Of a DNA stretch of 64,000 nucleotides, positions 1 through 12,520 are shown in pieces (the first letter of the stretch is position 1; every line of letters begins with the position of its first letter). The notes beneath the pieces were generated by a model. It was not told where the DNA came from. It did no database searches and was given only the letters and a program-made list of their open reading frames with translations. Location: positions 21,907,001-21,971,000 of the forward strand of contig NC_088933.1 in the NCBI RefSeq assembly GCF_038396675.1, written 5' to 3'. The DNA comes from Hydra vulgaris. Its lineage: Eukaryota > Cnidaria > Hydrozoa > Anthoathecata > Hydridae. The translations under genes and the position numbers were made by a program.

Positions 1-2380
1 CCACACTATTTAACAAGGAAAAGATATAATAAAGGGTTATAATAAAGTTTCATTTAGAAATGCATTTTACTTTCATTAAGCAAAATGCATATAAAAGCCT
101 GTGGATCAGTTATATAAGCCCTGTGCATCAATTTTATAGTTGTAAATAGTTTTTAAATTGATTAACTCTAAACAGGAGATAGCTAGACGAAAAACATTTG
201 CAACTGGGTTCAGACTTTTCAATCAGTTTTTAATTCAGTATGTTGGAATCCAATGTAATGTCCAATGTAAAACAATTTTTTTCTGAAAAACTTCTGAATT
301 GATTGCTATTATCATTGAAAATCAAACATGGGTAAAATGAAGTACTTGAGTCCTAGGACTAATACTAGTTTTATTTCGAAGACGGTCCTTTTTGAGTCGG
401 CTGTTAAAGTACAATTATGAACTTTAATACCTATGCAGTATTTATTAAATAAATGTATTATTTTTAATATAATTGAAAATGAATATTATATATTTTTAGA
501 TTAAAGGTGCATGAGAAAAAATAGGCTTTAAACAAGCAGAAGTTTTTAGACAAAGCTGGAGCTGCTCAAAAACAAAGAAAACTTGCTTTGTGTTCCACCT
601 ATGCACCTAATTTTATTATACAACAAGAAGTAACTAAATTATATCCCCCAGATACATTAATAATGATACCTTTGTTTGAATTTTTATCATGGAATAATGC
701 GCTGTGATATGCACTATTTACCTGATTACCATTAGCAGCATAATATTAATAAAAAACTTACAAAAAAAAAATACCCGAACTTGTTAGCAATGTAGAATGT
801 AGGAAGAGTACACGACAATGAAAGCAATTTCTGGTACATTTTGAAACAATAAGGATATGAAACAAGTGTATATGCACCTTACCTATTCACATCAACCTTT
901 TACCAACAGTGTATCTACCTTACCTTTTCATATCAACCTTATACCTACTGTGTATGTGCCTTACCTATTCACATCAACCTTATACCTACTATGTATTTAC
1001 CCTGCCTATTCATATCAACTTGTACAACATAGAATTAACGGAGCAGTCTGTGTCTTGAAAAAGATTACGATTGTTTTGAGAATCAAAAAAATGCTGAATA
1101 AGAAGACTATATCAAAAGATTTTTTTTCCAAAAACGCGCAAGCTCTTGATTTTATTGCCTACATACGCTAAAAAGTTATACGTTTACAGTTGTCAATTTG
1201 TATTTAAGTTTTCGCAAAGAATGATTTACTTGGTAAAATTTTAATTGTTGGTTGTTAGAAAAACAGAAACTAATTATATATTTGGACATTTAGGTACATC
1301 ATTTTTATGACATCATGTTCATGTTTTGAACCGAAAAATAGAATAAACAATAAATTAATAAACGTTACACTAAAAAAAGATATATATCCATGTAATGTAA
1401 TTTAAATGATGCATTAGCGACCAATATGTCTAGCATCGCTTTTGCCTGGGCTAAATTTATTTTTAAATAATGTTATTGTTAATTTTTGTGTGTGTACAAA
1501 CATTAGTTAACAACTATACAACTTCTGGTAACCCTGATTTTTAAAAGAAATAATGAAAAAAAAAATTTTGGTGTGTGTCTAATTAGTGCATAAATACCAG
1601 ACAGTTTAGCTTTGTTTTAGCTTAGTTTTTAATCGACCCGTAAGAACAATACATGAAAGTGTCATGAAAACAATACATGAAAGTAAGATATCTTTTACCA
1701 TTATGTAGCGCGCTTATGTAGTGTAAACATACTGATTCATTATAAATAACACATTTCATCAAAAGTGAAAACATTATAGTTAGTTATACAGCAATATTCG
1801 AAGTGAAAGGTTATTTATTGCAACTTTTTGTTTACCAGAGTTGTTATAAACTGGTTGGAAATAAAGTTGACAAATATAATTTCCATTTAGATTTCAAAAT
1901 TATATATTAAAATTAGTCTTTATCTATATTTGTGATAACATTTTGTAAGAACATTAAAAACTTGGTTTTACACACAATGACTTCATCGTATGGCTCTTAA
2001 ATTTCTTCTGCACAACCTTTTGAACTAAATTTAATCTAAAAACATCAAAACTTTGCCAAATGGTGTTGCCCAAAGGTCACGAAAAGTACATAAAAGTATA
2101 TCAACAAAACCTAAAGGAAAACATGGAGGAGACTCAGTTATAGTTTTCTTCGAAATACTAAAAATCAGGGTTGTCATCTTATTTTTCGGTGCGATTCTAT
2201 ATATGAGGTGCCCATCTGCAAAACGCGCCAAGTCCGAGTAAGTTGATTTTGAGAAGACAATGAAAAACTAATTTCTATTTTCTTTGGTTATTTTTAGGGT
2301 AAAAAAACTTTCAATTGTTTTAATATTTGAATAGATTCAAGAAAATTTTAATTTTTTGACAGCACTTTATGCAGATGAGC
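1..2380. other. Non-genic AT-rich stretch
   Basis: I see no supported gene here. Short open frames at about 857-1171 and 2031-2241 lack any recognisable domain; the first lies over a minisatellite and the second pair overlap on opposite strands. Apart from the 41-bp repeat listed separately, the stretch is unstructured AT-rich DNA. Confidence 0.5.
876..1020. repeat. 41-bp minisatellite, about 3.5 copies
   Basis: The block carrying CCTTACCTATTCACATCAAC recurs at an exact 41-bp spacing: the anchor ACCTATTC falls near 881, 922 (as ACCTTTTC), 963 and 1004. Copies differ by scattered substitutions. Because 41 is not a multiple of three, each copy is read in a new frame, which argues against coding use. 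Confidence 0.85.
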
Positions 2381-2389
2381 TCGTATGAT

Positions 2390-2515
2390 ACTCGTCGCAG
2401 TATACGTCGACGCATCACACGTCACGTATACACGACGTATCATACGACGTTTGACACGTCGCGACTTATATAAAAACTAAGTACTCCGACTTACCGACGC
2501 GTCCGTAAGTCAAAT
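2390..2515. promoter_or_regulatory. CpG/ACGT-rich patch with TATA box and near-palindrome
   Basis: In otherwise AT-rich DNA, 2404-2459 holds six ACGT tetramers, several inside ACGACGT or CACGTC contexts like bZIP sites. A TATATAAAA box follows at about 2467-2475. Next comes a 24-bp near-palindrome at about 2488-2511 with arms GACTTAC and GTAAGTC around GACGCGTC. This resembles a core promoter with an upstream factor cluster, but no gene is recognised just downstream. It could instead be a transposon terminus. Confidence 0.35.
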
Positions 2516-2771
2516 ACTTGATTCAACTCAAGTGACGGACGTATGGTTTGATAAACAATAAAATGGTTTATTAAAAAATACCATTATACATATTGTTCAA
2601 TTTAACTCTACCATTTTATGAAAGATGTTTATAGACGTGAACATATATTTCCGACACGAGGTAACATATAGGTAAAAATACGAAACATAAATTCTTGCAA
2701 ATTTATTTTAATATTAGTAAACTAAAAATGCTAGGATTTAGATCTGTTAATTAACTTCAAAACAATATTTG

Positions 2772-3233
<462 letters not shown>

Positions 3234-3239
3234 CTTAAA

Positions 3240-3360
3240 AGTAGAAACTTAAAGTAGAAGATAAAAGTTAGATAAGTGTTTTTTACTAATTTATTATTGC
3301 TCTGTTCTTTAAGAACATTGAGCACTCTAATTGTAAAATACACTAACATAATTTACATAT
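3240..3360 (+). repeat. Single-arm copy of the 2953 fold-back family
   Basis: Begins GAAACTTAAAGTAGAAGATA as in the right arm of the 2953-3125 element, then runs further through TTTAAGAACATTGAGCACTC into an ACATATATATA end. An inverted copy of the whole unit lies at 5192-5318, so the pair brackets about 1.8 kb. Confidence 0.7.
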
Positions 3361-3365
3361 ATATA

Positions 3366-3992
3366 CAGAGGCGGATCCAGCTTTTTTTAGTCTTTGAGAT
3401 AGCTAACTTCCAGATATGGAGCAAATACCAAAATGTTTATATGTTTATACTTTTGTCAAATAAGGATGCTTTGCAAAAAATTGCGATGATTGGAGGCTGG
3501 GAACAAAAAAACCCCAAATTTTGTGCCCCCCTGCCCCAAACGTGAAAGCAACAAGTTGATAAAATATTTTTTTTTCTGTTCTCAACTAGACTTATATTCA
3601 TTGATAAATTTTAAGTTTCATAGTATTATCTTTCAGTGTTCAAAAATAATGACTATATAAAATTTATAACCCCCTCAAATTGAGGGGGGTTTAAACTTTA
3701 TATGGTCATAACTTTTAAAAGCTAAAATATTTTACTATGAAATATAAAATTTATCGATGAATATTAGTCTAGTTAAAAACAGTACAAAAAATATTTTATC
3801 AACTTGTTGCTCTCACGTTTGGGGCAGGAGGGGCACAAAAATTGGGGCTTTTTTGTTCCCAGCCTCCAATCATCGCAATTTTTTGCAAAGCATCCTTATT
3901 TGACATAAGTATAAACATATAAATGTTTGGAGTTTGCTCCATGTCTGGAAGTTAGCTATCTCAAAAACCAAAAAATGCTGGATCCGCCACTG
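3366..3992. mobile_element. 627-bp fold-back MITE, CAGTGGCGGATCCAGC ends
   Basis: The termini are CAGAGGCGGATCCAGC on the left and GCTGGATCCGCCACTG on the right, and similarity continues inward for most of each half. Matching pairs include GTTGATAAAATATTTTT with its complement, CCCCTGCCCC with GGGGCAGGAGG, and CTTATTTGACA on the right arm. Both ends abut (TA)n, compatible with an 8-bp TATATATA-type duplication of a hAT-like element. No coding potential is seen; it is probably non-autonomous. Confidence 0.85.
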
Positions 3993-4171
<179 letters not shown>

Positions 4172-4236
4172 GTATATGTATTTGTGCTTGCATATATCTT
4201 CAGGAAAGTGCTCCATTAATTAAAGCATATATATAT

Positions 4237-5025
4237 GGGCACTTCCATTTCTGTGTGTAATTTTTCAGCAATTAAAAGCTGGGACTTATAGCAATATGTA
4301 TACTATTTTGATTTTCTTAAATAACAATTATAACAAAAATATTTTTATCATATTTTAGGCTGCCTGAATAAATTAAATATTTTTATAATTTTTTTTTTTT
4401 GTGTAATAATATTGCTACAGTTTAAAAAATATTCAATAATTTTCAAAACACTATACTGAAGTTAGAAATATTTGATGAGTGCCATTTCTCTTCAAAAACA
4501 TATTAAATATGAGTCGTAGAAGTGTAATATTTAACTTGAAATACTCACAAGCAATCTATTTTCATATATGAAAATAGCAATCTATTTTCAAAACTATATG
4601 AAAATGACAAATTTGCAACTTCCATGCGTGACTTCCGTCTGTGATCATTCATGAACTGCATTTAAAAAATTGCTGTAACTCTTATGACACAGAGTGCAAT
4701 CCTGTAACTTTCTGGAAATCTTTTCTAATGTTTAAAATTTTATTTAAAAAAAAAAGTATAGTGCTGAAACTTACATTTTTTGAGGAATAATTAAAGTTCA
4801 TTTATCTAGTTACTAAAATTTAGGTTTTCCTGTTCTGTGCGTGGTTCCGCTTCAAACTTAATTTATTCTTTGTTAACATTACTAATGTATACCATTTTTT
4901 GTTTACAAAATATTTATATATATTAGAATTAAATCAGAGTGAATTGGAGATTGCCAGTTTTATTTTTATGAAAATAATAGACAAAACATATACGAATTTC
5001 TGTGAGTAATTTTTTGGAAATGCCC
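4237..5025. mobile_element. About 0.8-kb non-autonomous element with GGGCAYTTCC ends
   Basis: The left end reads GGGCACTTCCATTTCTGTG. The right end, read inward on the minus strand, begins GGGCATTTCCA and also contains ACTCACAGAAATT, mirroring the left. Both sides run into TA repeats, so a TA or ATAT target is plausible. The interior (about 4260-5000) shows no recognisable coding. Imperfect termini keep this a moderate call. Confidence 0.5.
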
Positions 5026-5031
5026 ATATAT

Positions 5032-5191
<160 letters not shown>

Positions 5192-5318
5192 GTAAATTAT
5201 GTTAGTGTATTTTACAAATAGAGTGCTCAATGTTCTTAAAGAACAGAGCAATAATAAATTAGTAAAAAACACTTATCTAACTTTTATCTTCTACTTTAAG
5301 TTTCACCATTGCTGGATC
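5192..5318 (-). repeat. Inverted single-arm copy of the fold-back family
   Basis: Reverse complement of the 3240-3360 unit, ending in TTTCACCATTGCTGGATCA. In this copy the hammerhead-like box reads CTGATCC rather than CTGATGATCC, so the core is broken. Confidence 0.7.
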
Positions 5319-5326
5319 AGATATGG

Positions 5327-5429
<103 letters not shown>

Positions 5430-5710
5430 CAAAAACACTATGTTTAAAATTTTTTTGAATAAAAAATATTTTCAGGGGTGCCTCAAGACCCTTAAAAATT
5501 TGACGGGTTTCTAATTTTTTGAAAAAAAAAAGTTTTTCTGAAGTATATCAACCTGGTACTCAAAAGAAGCGAAATTATATAAAAACTTCGAAAATATTAA
5601 TCAATCTACATAATATTTTTTTTAGATATAATCGCCTAAAACTATTGTTTTTAAGATGAAAATAAAAAAAGTCAATATTTTTAAGTTTTTTTTAAATAAT
5701 TTTTTTAAAC

Positions 5711-5717
<7 letters not shown>

Positions 5718-5751
<34 letters not shown>

Positions 5752-5770
5752 ATATATATATATATATATA
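5718..5770. repeat. (TA)n microsatellite
   Basis: Short TA array with one TCTATA break, directly left of the CAACCC MITE. Confidence 0.95.
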
Positions 5771-5771
5771 T

Positions 5772-5968
5772 CAACCCTGGGAATTAGGGTCGGCATTCGG
5801 CAATGCGAACCTAACTGCCAACCTGAAAATGTTTAAAGTTGGCAAAAAATTGCCGACCTCGTTTCTATGTTTTATGGTAAGACCTTTGTATCAGATAGTT
5901 TTTGCCGACCTCTAAAAGATTGAGTTCGGCAAATTATTGCTGACCTCATTTTTCCTGATTCCGAGGGT

Positions 5969-5970
<2 letters not shown>
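5772..5970. mobile_element. CAACCC MITE, copy 1 (199 bp)
   Basis: First of three copies in the window (also 25676-25884 and 29327-29535). Terminal inverted repeats read CAACCCTSGGAATTAGGGTC and the complement of GATTCCGAGGGTTG. The interior holds several GGTCGGCAA/TTGCCGACC pairs, so the RNA or single strand could fold extensively. It lies inside TA repeat on both sides and has no coding capacity. Confidence 0.9.

Positions 5971-6020
<50 letters not shown>
5971..6020. repeat. (TA)n between MITE and hAT left end
   Basis: Fifty bases of TA bridging the CAACCC MITE and the hAT terminus. It supplies the TATATATA-type flank of the hAT. Confidence 0.97.
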
Positions 6021-6023
<3 letters not shown>

Positions 6024-6199
6024 GGATGCGAAGTTCCATCGATTTTTCGGGACTCCGTGCTCAAAAATCATGGACTCCAACTCCGGACTCCAGATTTTTA
6101 TTCTTTCTTAAATTAAATAAGGATTTTTATTATCTGGAGTTTTTATGTATAAATGCCAGAAAAGTATTTATATATATATGTATTTTGGTTCCCTAAGTA

Positions 6200-6385
6200 G
6201 TCTATTCAGTCTTATCGCAGAGCACCGCAGAAAAGTAATTAACAGGAATTCACTCCTCCTTCCTAACCGATGTCGCAAAACTTGCCCAAAGGTGGGTTTG
6301 AACCACGGTTCCCTTACTTTTTTAGGAAAAATAAGGGATTCGTGGGTTTATGCAGCCGAGCGCAACCACTCCTTAATAAGAATAA
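6200..6385 (-). repeat. tRNA-derived SINE fragment
   Basis: On the minus strand an A-box-like AGTGGTTGCGCTCGG (about 6374-6360) is followed some 50 bases on by a perfect B-box context, GTGGTTCAAACCCAC. These are the internal RNA polymerase III promoter parts of a tRNA-derived SINE. The tail continues through GGGCAAGTTTTGCGACATCG. It does not fold as a full tRNA. It lies between the hAT left end and the hAT stop codon, so it probably inserted there. Confidence 0.5.
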
Positions 6386-7296
6386 TACAACTCTAAAGAT
6401 AACTTATTTATTTTGTATTGTTGCATGCACAGAATTCTCAATTTCTTAGTTTATTTGAAAACATATGATCAAAGAATTATAAAAAGATTTAAATGTTTAT
6501 TTACATTAATTACACTCTAAATTATAAAGTTACAAGAACAAAATATTACAATATCTACATTGTCAAAAAATATTCAAATAAAAAACTCGTTTGTTCGTAA
6601 AAAAAGCATATCGTCAATTAACTCAGATGTAAATCGACTACGATGATCTGGTGTCATGTGCTTTAAAACTGAAAACAGTCGCTCAACACTGACTTGGGAT
6701 ATGGGTAGCGACAAAGCCACTCTGCAAGCATCCCGTAAAACCTCAGGGAACTGTTTAATTGCTTTAAATGGGTTAAGTTTTAAAAAGTCGTCTTAATTGG
6801 AGGAGGTATCTTTAAACATTGATCGAATTTCTGGAATTGTTTTTAGAGCTTGTCGAAACTCCGTTTCAATTACGTCTAGTTGAACCTGCATTTGTTCTTT
6901 TGAACAATTCTTTTCAATCTCCTGTTCACATAGCATAAATAAATTTGGTCGTCGCTTTGCGACTGGTGAAGCATCCTCTTCGTTTTCTGAACTAGATTCG
7001 GCATCATGAACTGAAAAAGAGTTGCACGCTACTGCATTTTTAATTTTGTCAAGTTCATCATTCTTATTTTTATTAGCCAGTTGAATCAGTTTGTAATTAA
7101 TTTTCCAAAGTCCATCAGCTGCAGCTATTTATAGAAATATTAATAAGTTTTTGAATATGTATTTTTTAAAGTTTAATTTTCAAAACTGTATATATAAATG
7201 CATTTTGATAAAAAATCTTATCTTCAGTTGCTGTTAGCATACAGCCATGCCTAATATCCACGTAAACTGCTGCAGGAAACAACGAATTTTTGCGTA

Positions 7297-8602
7297 ACGG
7301 GTGATGCGGAAGTTATCGGACAAATCCTAATTTCATTATTTGAGCATAATAATTAGTTTTTGTGGTTTTATGCCTAGGCATAAATGTTCTATAAAGTATA
7401 AACTTTATTATTTGAAACACAATTATTTAAAATGAGGTTAAATGCAGCTGAACGAGAATCTTTTCGAAAGCGACTAAAAATGTTTTATGTAAATAAACCT
7501 GATATAAAAAAAAAAAAATCATAAATTATTTTGAAAAGGAAGGTTTTGCTCGAAGTACAATATATGATAACCTAAAAAGACTTGAAACTGTTCAATCGTT
7601 TTCTGATAGAAAGCACCCTGGTCGTCTGACATCCTGAACTAGAGAAAAGAAAGCCGAATTAACGAGACTTGTTAACAATCGAAAAGGGGTCAGTCAGAAA
7701 AAAATAGGTATTAAATTCGGTGTAAATCAATCGACAATTGGTCGTTAGTTAAAAAAAATGAATATTAAATATAGAAAACGTGAAAAGACTCCAAAATACA
7801 CTATAGAACAACAAATAAAGGCAAAGAAAAGAAGCAGGAAACTAGTTAACCAACTCTATAACACAAAATCGCTTCTAGTCATCGATGACAAAAAATACTT
7901 TTGTTTTGCAGGGGACAACATGTCTGGAAATTCTGGATACTACACAAACAACAAAAAGACATGCCCAGAAAGTGTTCGTTTTATAGGAAAAGAGAAATTT
8001 CCAAAAAAATTATTAATGTGGATAGCCATATCTGACCGTGGTATGTCCGATCCATTGTTTAGCACTTCCGAGGCTGTAGCGATCAATTCATCAATCTATA
8101 TTAATGAATGTTTAGAAAAACGACTTCTTCCATTTATTCACAAGTATCATGGAGACTTTAACTATTTATTTTGGCCAGATTTAGCAAGTTCTCATTATTC
8201 TAAAGATTTTCTAAATTGGATGGACCAATATGTCTACTACGTTGATAAAGAATCCAATCTCCCAAATGTGCCTCAAGCACAACCAATTGAAAATTTTTGG
8301 GGACATTTGGCACAGAAGGTTTACGAGGGAGATTGGCAAGCTTCAACAGAGCAAGTTTTGATTGATTGCATTAAACTAAAACTACAAGAAATTGATTTAA
8401 ACTTTTTGCAGTCGCATATGAAAGGCGTCAGAGCAAAATTGAGATCAATTGCAGATGGTGGTGTTTTTTCATATAAAAAATAATACATTTTTATTAAAAG
8501 ATAAATGCTTTATTTAAAAAAAGTATAATAGTAGTTTGTTTTTTTATTTATAAATAAGTTATTGACGTTTTTATTTTGTCCAATAACTTCTACATCACCC
8601 GT
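7297..8602 (+). mobile_element. Tc1/mariner-type element (1306 bp) inside the hAT
   Basis: Inverted ends ACGGGTGATGCGGAAGTTAT and (right, read inward) ACGGGTGATGTAGAAGTTAT, each continuing YGGACAAA, bracket one transposase gene. TA is duplicated at 7295-7296 and 8603-8604. Removing the element plus one TA restores the hAT reading frame exactly, so the insertion postdates the hAT and hit its coding sequence. Confidence 0.96.
7432..8483 (+). pseudogene. Mariner-type transposase, lightly broken
   Basis: About 350 codons. Two N-terminal helix-turn-helix blocks (ARSTIYDNLKRL, then KFGVNQSTIGR) precede an RNase H-type core: LVIDDKKYF supplies the first aspartate, FWPDLASSHYS the second, and PNVPQAQPIENFW the glutamate. 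My count gives 36 residues between the second D and E, rather than the 34 usual for Tc1. Lesions: a one-base change in the 13-A run near 7506-7518 shifts frame, TGA at 7635-7637 and TAG at 7746-7748. From 7758 the C-terminal 241 codons are open. Few lesions suggest a fairly recent insertion. A paralogue with similar motifs lies at 15230-16513. Confidence 0.88.
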
Positions 8603-9365
8603 TAGTGCGCTTTCTCTATTATTCATTCCTATTTGGAAATCTCTGGCTAAGTCATTGTCTTTCCCGTCTAGTTCACACTTTATTGAAATCCAATCAAAAA
8701 GGAGTTTGTCTGCGGTAATATTTTCACACTGAAGATGGATAGTTAGATCACGTGCCATATGGAATACATCTCTCAGTTCTTCCCGCATCCCCCCAAAATA
8801 TGGTTGCACATTAAATTCTTTAGGAGCTTCTTTTTGCATATTCAGGTTTTGAATTACTGGTCGAATCTAGAAGAACAGAAGAATTCATTAAATATATGTA
8901 TTACGTTTTCAACTAGTTAAGTAAAGAGGATTATTAAAGAAATATTTACATCAACTAAATTTTACAAGTTATTAAATAATGTAAATGTCATTAACATTGA
9001 ACTAATTGGATTTATACTATACCGGTTGGAAAACCGGTTTATACACTTTAATTAAAACTTAGAAGTTATAAACTATAACTTACCTGAATTAGCCTCTCGA
9101 TCATATTGAACTGGCTAGACCAACGGGTAGCCTGATCTAGTATTGGAACAAGATGTGGAGCTTGTTCTCTGAAAAAGTCAATCCACTTAGAATTTCTTGC
9201 AGTTTTGACAACTTCTCTTGCATGGCTGAGGAATTTTTTTATTGTGGGCATCTTCAATGCATCATTCACGGCTAGCTGTAAAGTGTGGACAGCCCATCTT
9301 TGAAGATGTATAACATTCATTCTACCGGCAACTCCACTTGTCAAGTCTGCTGCCGCATTGTCTGC

Positions 9366-9423
9366 CATCTTCGTCAAACCATCTTCGTCAAACCATCTTC
9401 GTCAAACCATCTTCGTCAAACTC
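9366..9423. repeat. 14-bp tandem repeat, 4 copies, in hAT coding
   Basis: CATCTTCGTCAAAC is repeated four times inside an acidic stretch of the hAT gene. Two copies would read through in frame on the minus strand (FDEDGLTKMADN); the two extra copies (+28 bp) shift the frame. This pinpoints an inactivating slippage event. Confidence 0.85.
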
Positions 9424-9537
9424 ATCAGTTTCAACTGCAAGATCGCTTTTGTCATCTTCGATTTCCTAAATGGCGCTGATCCCGAAGTTGCGCACCAACT
9501 TTATATTCACCTAAATATATTAATTATGATTTCAATA

Positions 9538-9697
9538 GTTAACTGAAAATTTAGTGAATATACGGTTTTATCAAAAAAGTTTATTTTTTAAATGTTTTTA
9601 TTTAAAATATTATCAAAAGTTAACTGAAAATTTAGTGAATATACGGTTTTATCAAAAAAGTTTATTTTTTAAATGTTTTTATTTAAAATATTAATTT
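9538..9697. repeat. 81-bp tandem duplication
   Basis: The unit beginning GTTAACTGAAAATTTAGTGA occurs at 9538 and again at 9619, nearly identical. It lies in an intron-like part of the hAT. Confidence 0.9.
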
Positions 9698-12430
9698 TAA
9701 TATCAATTTAATATACTATGTTCTTCATTTTAAAAAAATATAGGTGAATTTTAAAATATGTGTTACTCACTGCTGCGTTGTCAACACTGAGGCATAAAAT
9801 ATTAATTTTATTGATTCCAAACTTATCTAAACACTTCTCAATAATTTTTTAAATTTATTTCACCGTTTGTTTTCCCTTCGTATCGATAGTGCCAAGATTG
9901 ATGACAACAATTTCATCATTGTTTGAGTATTGCACATATACCGAGGTAGTGGCGCATATGCCTAGATGTAGAATCGACTTTTAAATAAATTAGCATTTCC
10001 GATAATTTGTTTTTGATTTGTTTGCGATGCTTTTTGGCAAGATCACTAATTTGAATTCTCATATTATCTCTATTCATTTTAAATCCAAAATGAAATGCAA
10101 CTTTTCCACAAAGCTTTTGAATAGGTTCCCGATCAAACGCCTATAGAAATTATTTTTAAAATAATACATTTTTATTAAAAAATAGCAAAAAAACATAATT
10201 TTTTAGATTTTTTTTAAAATTATCTATTAAATATTAATGAAAAAATAATTTGAACCTGGAATGAAAGACCTTCAATCAAAACCAGCTGGTTTAAAGCTTC
10301 TAAAAACTCATCTTTTGCTATATGCAAATTAATTTACTGCGGTACAAAACACTTTAATATGGATTGCTGTGAAGTGCTGCCTTTAATGGCTGTATGTTTT
10401 TGCTTCATATTCTTTTCTTCTAATTGTTTTTCAAATTTTTTTTTTTCTAACGTAATGACGAGCTCCGCGTGTTTTCTAGATAAATGTTGTTTAAGGTTGT
10501 TAATGCGAGCTTTTGTAATTTCTTTAATGCATAACTCATTACTTTTACTTTTTTCGGGTACAAGACATTTGAAGCATACTACTTTACATCCATTCAACAT
10601 TTTATTTGTACGATGAAAATGTCTGTAGATCGTATCTGATGCATAGTTAGTGGCCATTACTAGCCATTGTTACTTGGCCATTACTCACGAGTACTTGGCC
10701 ATTACTCACGAGTAAGCAGCAAATATTATTATAAAAAAAAATGTTGTTATTGCAAGTTATTGTGAACATGCAAAGTATTTGCTCTCTGTTATATATGCTT
10801 CACCAAATTAATTATCTGTATAACAACCCTCAAAAACATCGTTAGGAAAGTTGTTAACATGACTAGTTACGAATTGATGACGTTAGTAGTTTTTCCGTCA
10901 AAGGAATTGTTGCGCAAAATAATTTTTATTTATTTGTTGAGGTATTTTTATAAGCCTTTTTTGGCTTCTTTCTGATTTAGATGGTAGGTTTTTTACCATT
11001 AGTCTTGATCGTTAGTTTGACTCAATAGCGCAAACTTACAGACATTTGAATTTTTTTTTTTATTGCATATAATTAATTTGTGAATTAATATTTGATAGCT
11101 TTTTGTATCTAAACCATACCGCTTTCATTGCAATTTTTTAGTAAGCGTTATTAAAACAAAAAAATTTCATTTTTTAGGAGAGTAGACCGAAAACCAATGT
11201 ACATAATTATATTATCTCACAACATTTCGGGTTTAGATTAAAAGAAACAATTTTTTTCTTAATAAAAGTAGTTACAAGTTTTATCTATTTATAATTATAG
11301 TTGCACACTACTTAACAGTTTTAAACAGTACTTAAACAAAGCACAAATTCTATCGACAGTTATTTTTAAAGAACTTTACTTTGGTAAAATATTTCTTTAC
11401 TGCTCATAAACTAGTTCATCATTTCTAATCGACGTTCTTTCTATGATAAATCTAAAAATTTAATAATAGCATAAATCACTTAAGCAAAAAAATAAACTTC
11501 TAAACTAAAATATCATTTATTTTTAAACTTGGTACATATTGAAAAAATTTGAGCAAATAAATTCTCAAACATATTATTACCTACAGGTATAGCCAGGGAG
11601 CGATTTTTTGAGTAAAACAAGGAGGGTGAGTCCTTCAAAAGCCACGAATGTCTTATAAAAAATATTGAACTGTAAGTCAAATGTTAACTCCCTCTCTTTT
11701 TAGAGGAGGGGGCAACAACCCCCTTTCCATACAACCCGTGAAATTGCCCCTGGGTCTAGACAATTGATGACGAGGAAATACTTTAATAAACAGTTCATCA
11801 TAAGTACTTTCTTAATGGGATAAAAAAATAAATAAAACAAACATTAAGGGTTTCATTATTAGTTTTATATTTAAGAAATATAAAACTTATAATGAAATAT
11901 GATGAAAAGTTTAAACTTATAACACTTTATTTTCTTTAACTAATTTTAACAAAAAAAAATTATTAAACAAACTGTTTCTTTAACAAAAAACCTATTAGAT
12001 CACAATTGCGGCTAAATGCTTTTATTTTATATTTTCTGAATAAACGTCACATAAACAATATCAAAAGATAATTTAAATATTCTAAACAATAAAAGTTTTG
12101 GTTTAACGTAAAACTACTGAATGGGCAGGCAAATGGCCATTTCGCACGTAAAATGCAAGCTGCGTAACGCTTCTTAACAAGGTGCAACATCCGAACCGAT
12201 ACTCAATCTGGCCAAATAAATAAAATCGGCAAAACAGAAGGTTAACCTCCCGGTCAAATGCTCTTTTTCAGTGCTTTGTGACAAGGTCTTTTTAACGCAT
12301 ATTATTAACTAAAAAAAAAAAAAAGAGTCCCGGAGTCCTAAAATTTTTATGAACTCCTAAGACTCCGGACTCCGGGCTAAAATAAGGACTCCATGGACTT
12401 TAGACTCCGACTCCGGACTTCGCATCCCTG

Positions 12431-12518
<88 letters not shown>

Positions 12519-12520
12519 TT
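12431..12520. repeat. (TA)n right of the hAT
   Basis: TA array with a few TTTATA breaks that starts at the last base of the hAT terminus. The following DNA to about 13318 is AT-rich with nothing recognised. Confidence 0.95.

Larger units (their letters stand above)
6574..10657 (-). pseudogene. hAT transposase, decayed
   Basis: Cut-and-paste transposase read from 10657 down to a stop at 6574-6576. It starts with a BED-type zinc finger (CFKC near residue 28, then LKQHLSRKH). A catalytic block follows with KVDSTSRHMRHYLG and, later, LCLSVDNAA before a GTGAGT donor. The next block has WAVHTLQLAVND and TRWSSQFNMIERL (9377-9066). The C-terminal dimerisation motif VSVERLFSVLKHMTPDHRSR ends the product. 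Lesions: a frameshift and stops near 9890-9930, a 14-bp repeat expansion at 9366-9423 that breaks the frame, a mariner inserted between ...NNRESAL and RKNSLFPAAVYVD, and an in-frame TAA at 6793-6795. The element cannot make its own transposase. Confidence 0.9.
6021..12430 (-). mobile_element. hAT transposon, complete ends, 6.4 kb
   Basis: The ends read CAGGGATGCGAAGTTCC and GGACTTCGCATCCCTG, an inverted pair. Both are followed inward by repeated GGACTCC/ACTCCGGACTCC motifs of the kind hAT transposases bind. TA repeat flanks both sides, consistent with an 8-bp TATATATA duplication. Inside, on the minus strand, lie a BED zinc finger (10657-10334), a hAT catalytic core (about 10145-9066) and the C-terminal dimerisation region (to 6574). 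A mariner sits at 7297-8602 and a tRNA-like SINE fragment near the left end. About 10700-12300 is AT-rich with no gene, apart from a 21-bp doublet (TTGGCCATTACTCACGAG) at about 10672-10712. Confidence 0.93.

Noticed and set aside
857-1171. 104-codon plus-strand frame
   Set aside because: It runs across a 41-bp minisatellite read in changing frames, has no domain and no codon bias.
9285-9546. Plus-strand frames over the 14-bp repeat
   Set aside because: Shadows of the minus-strand hAT transposase and of the repeat itself.
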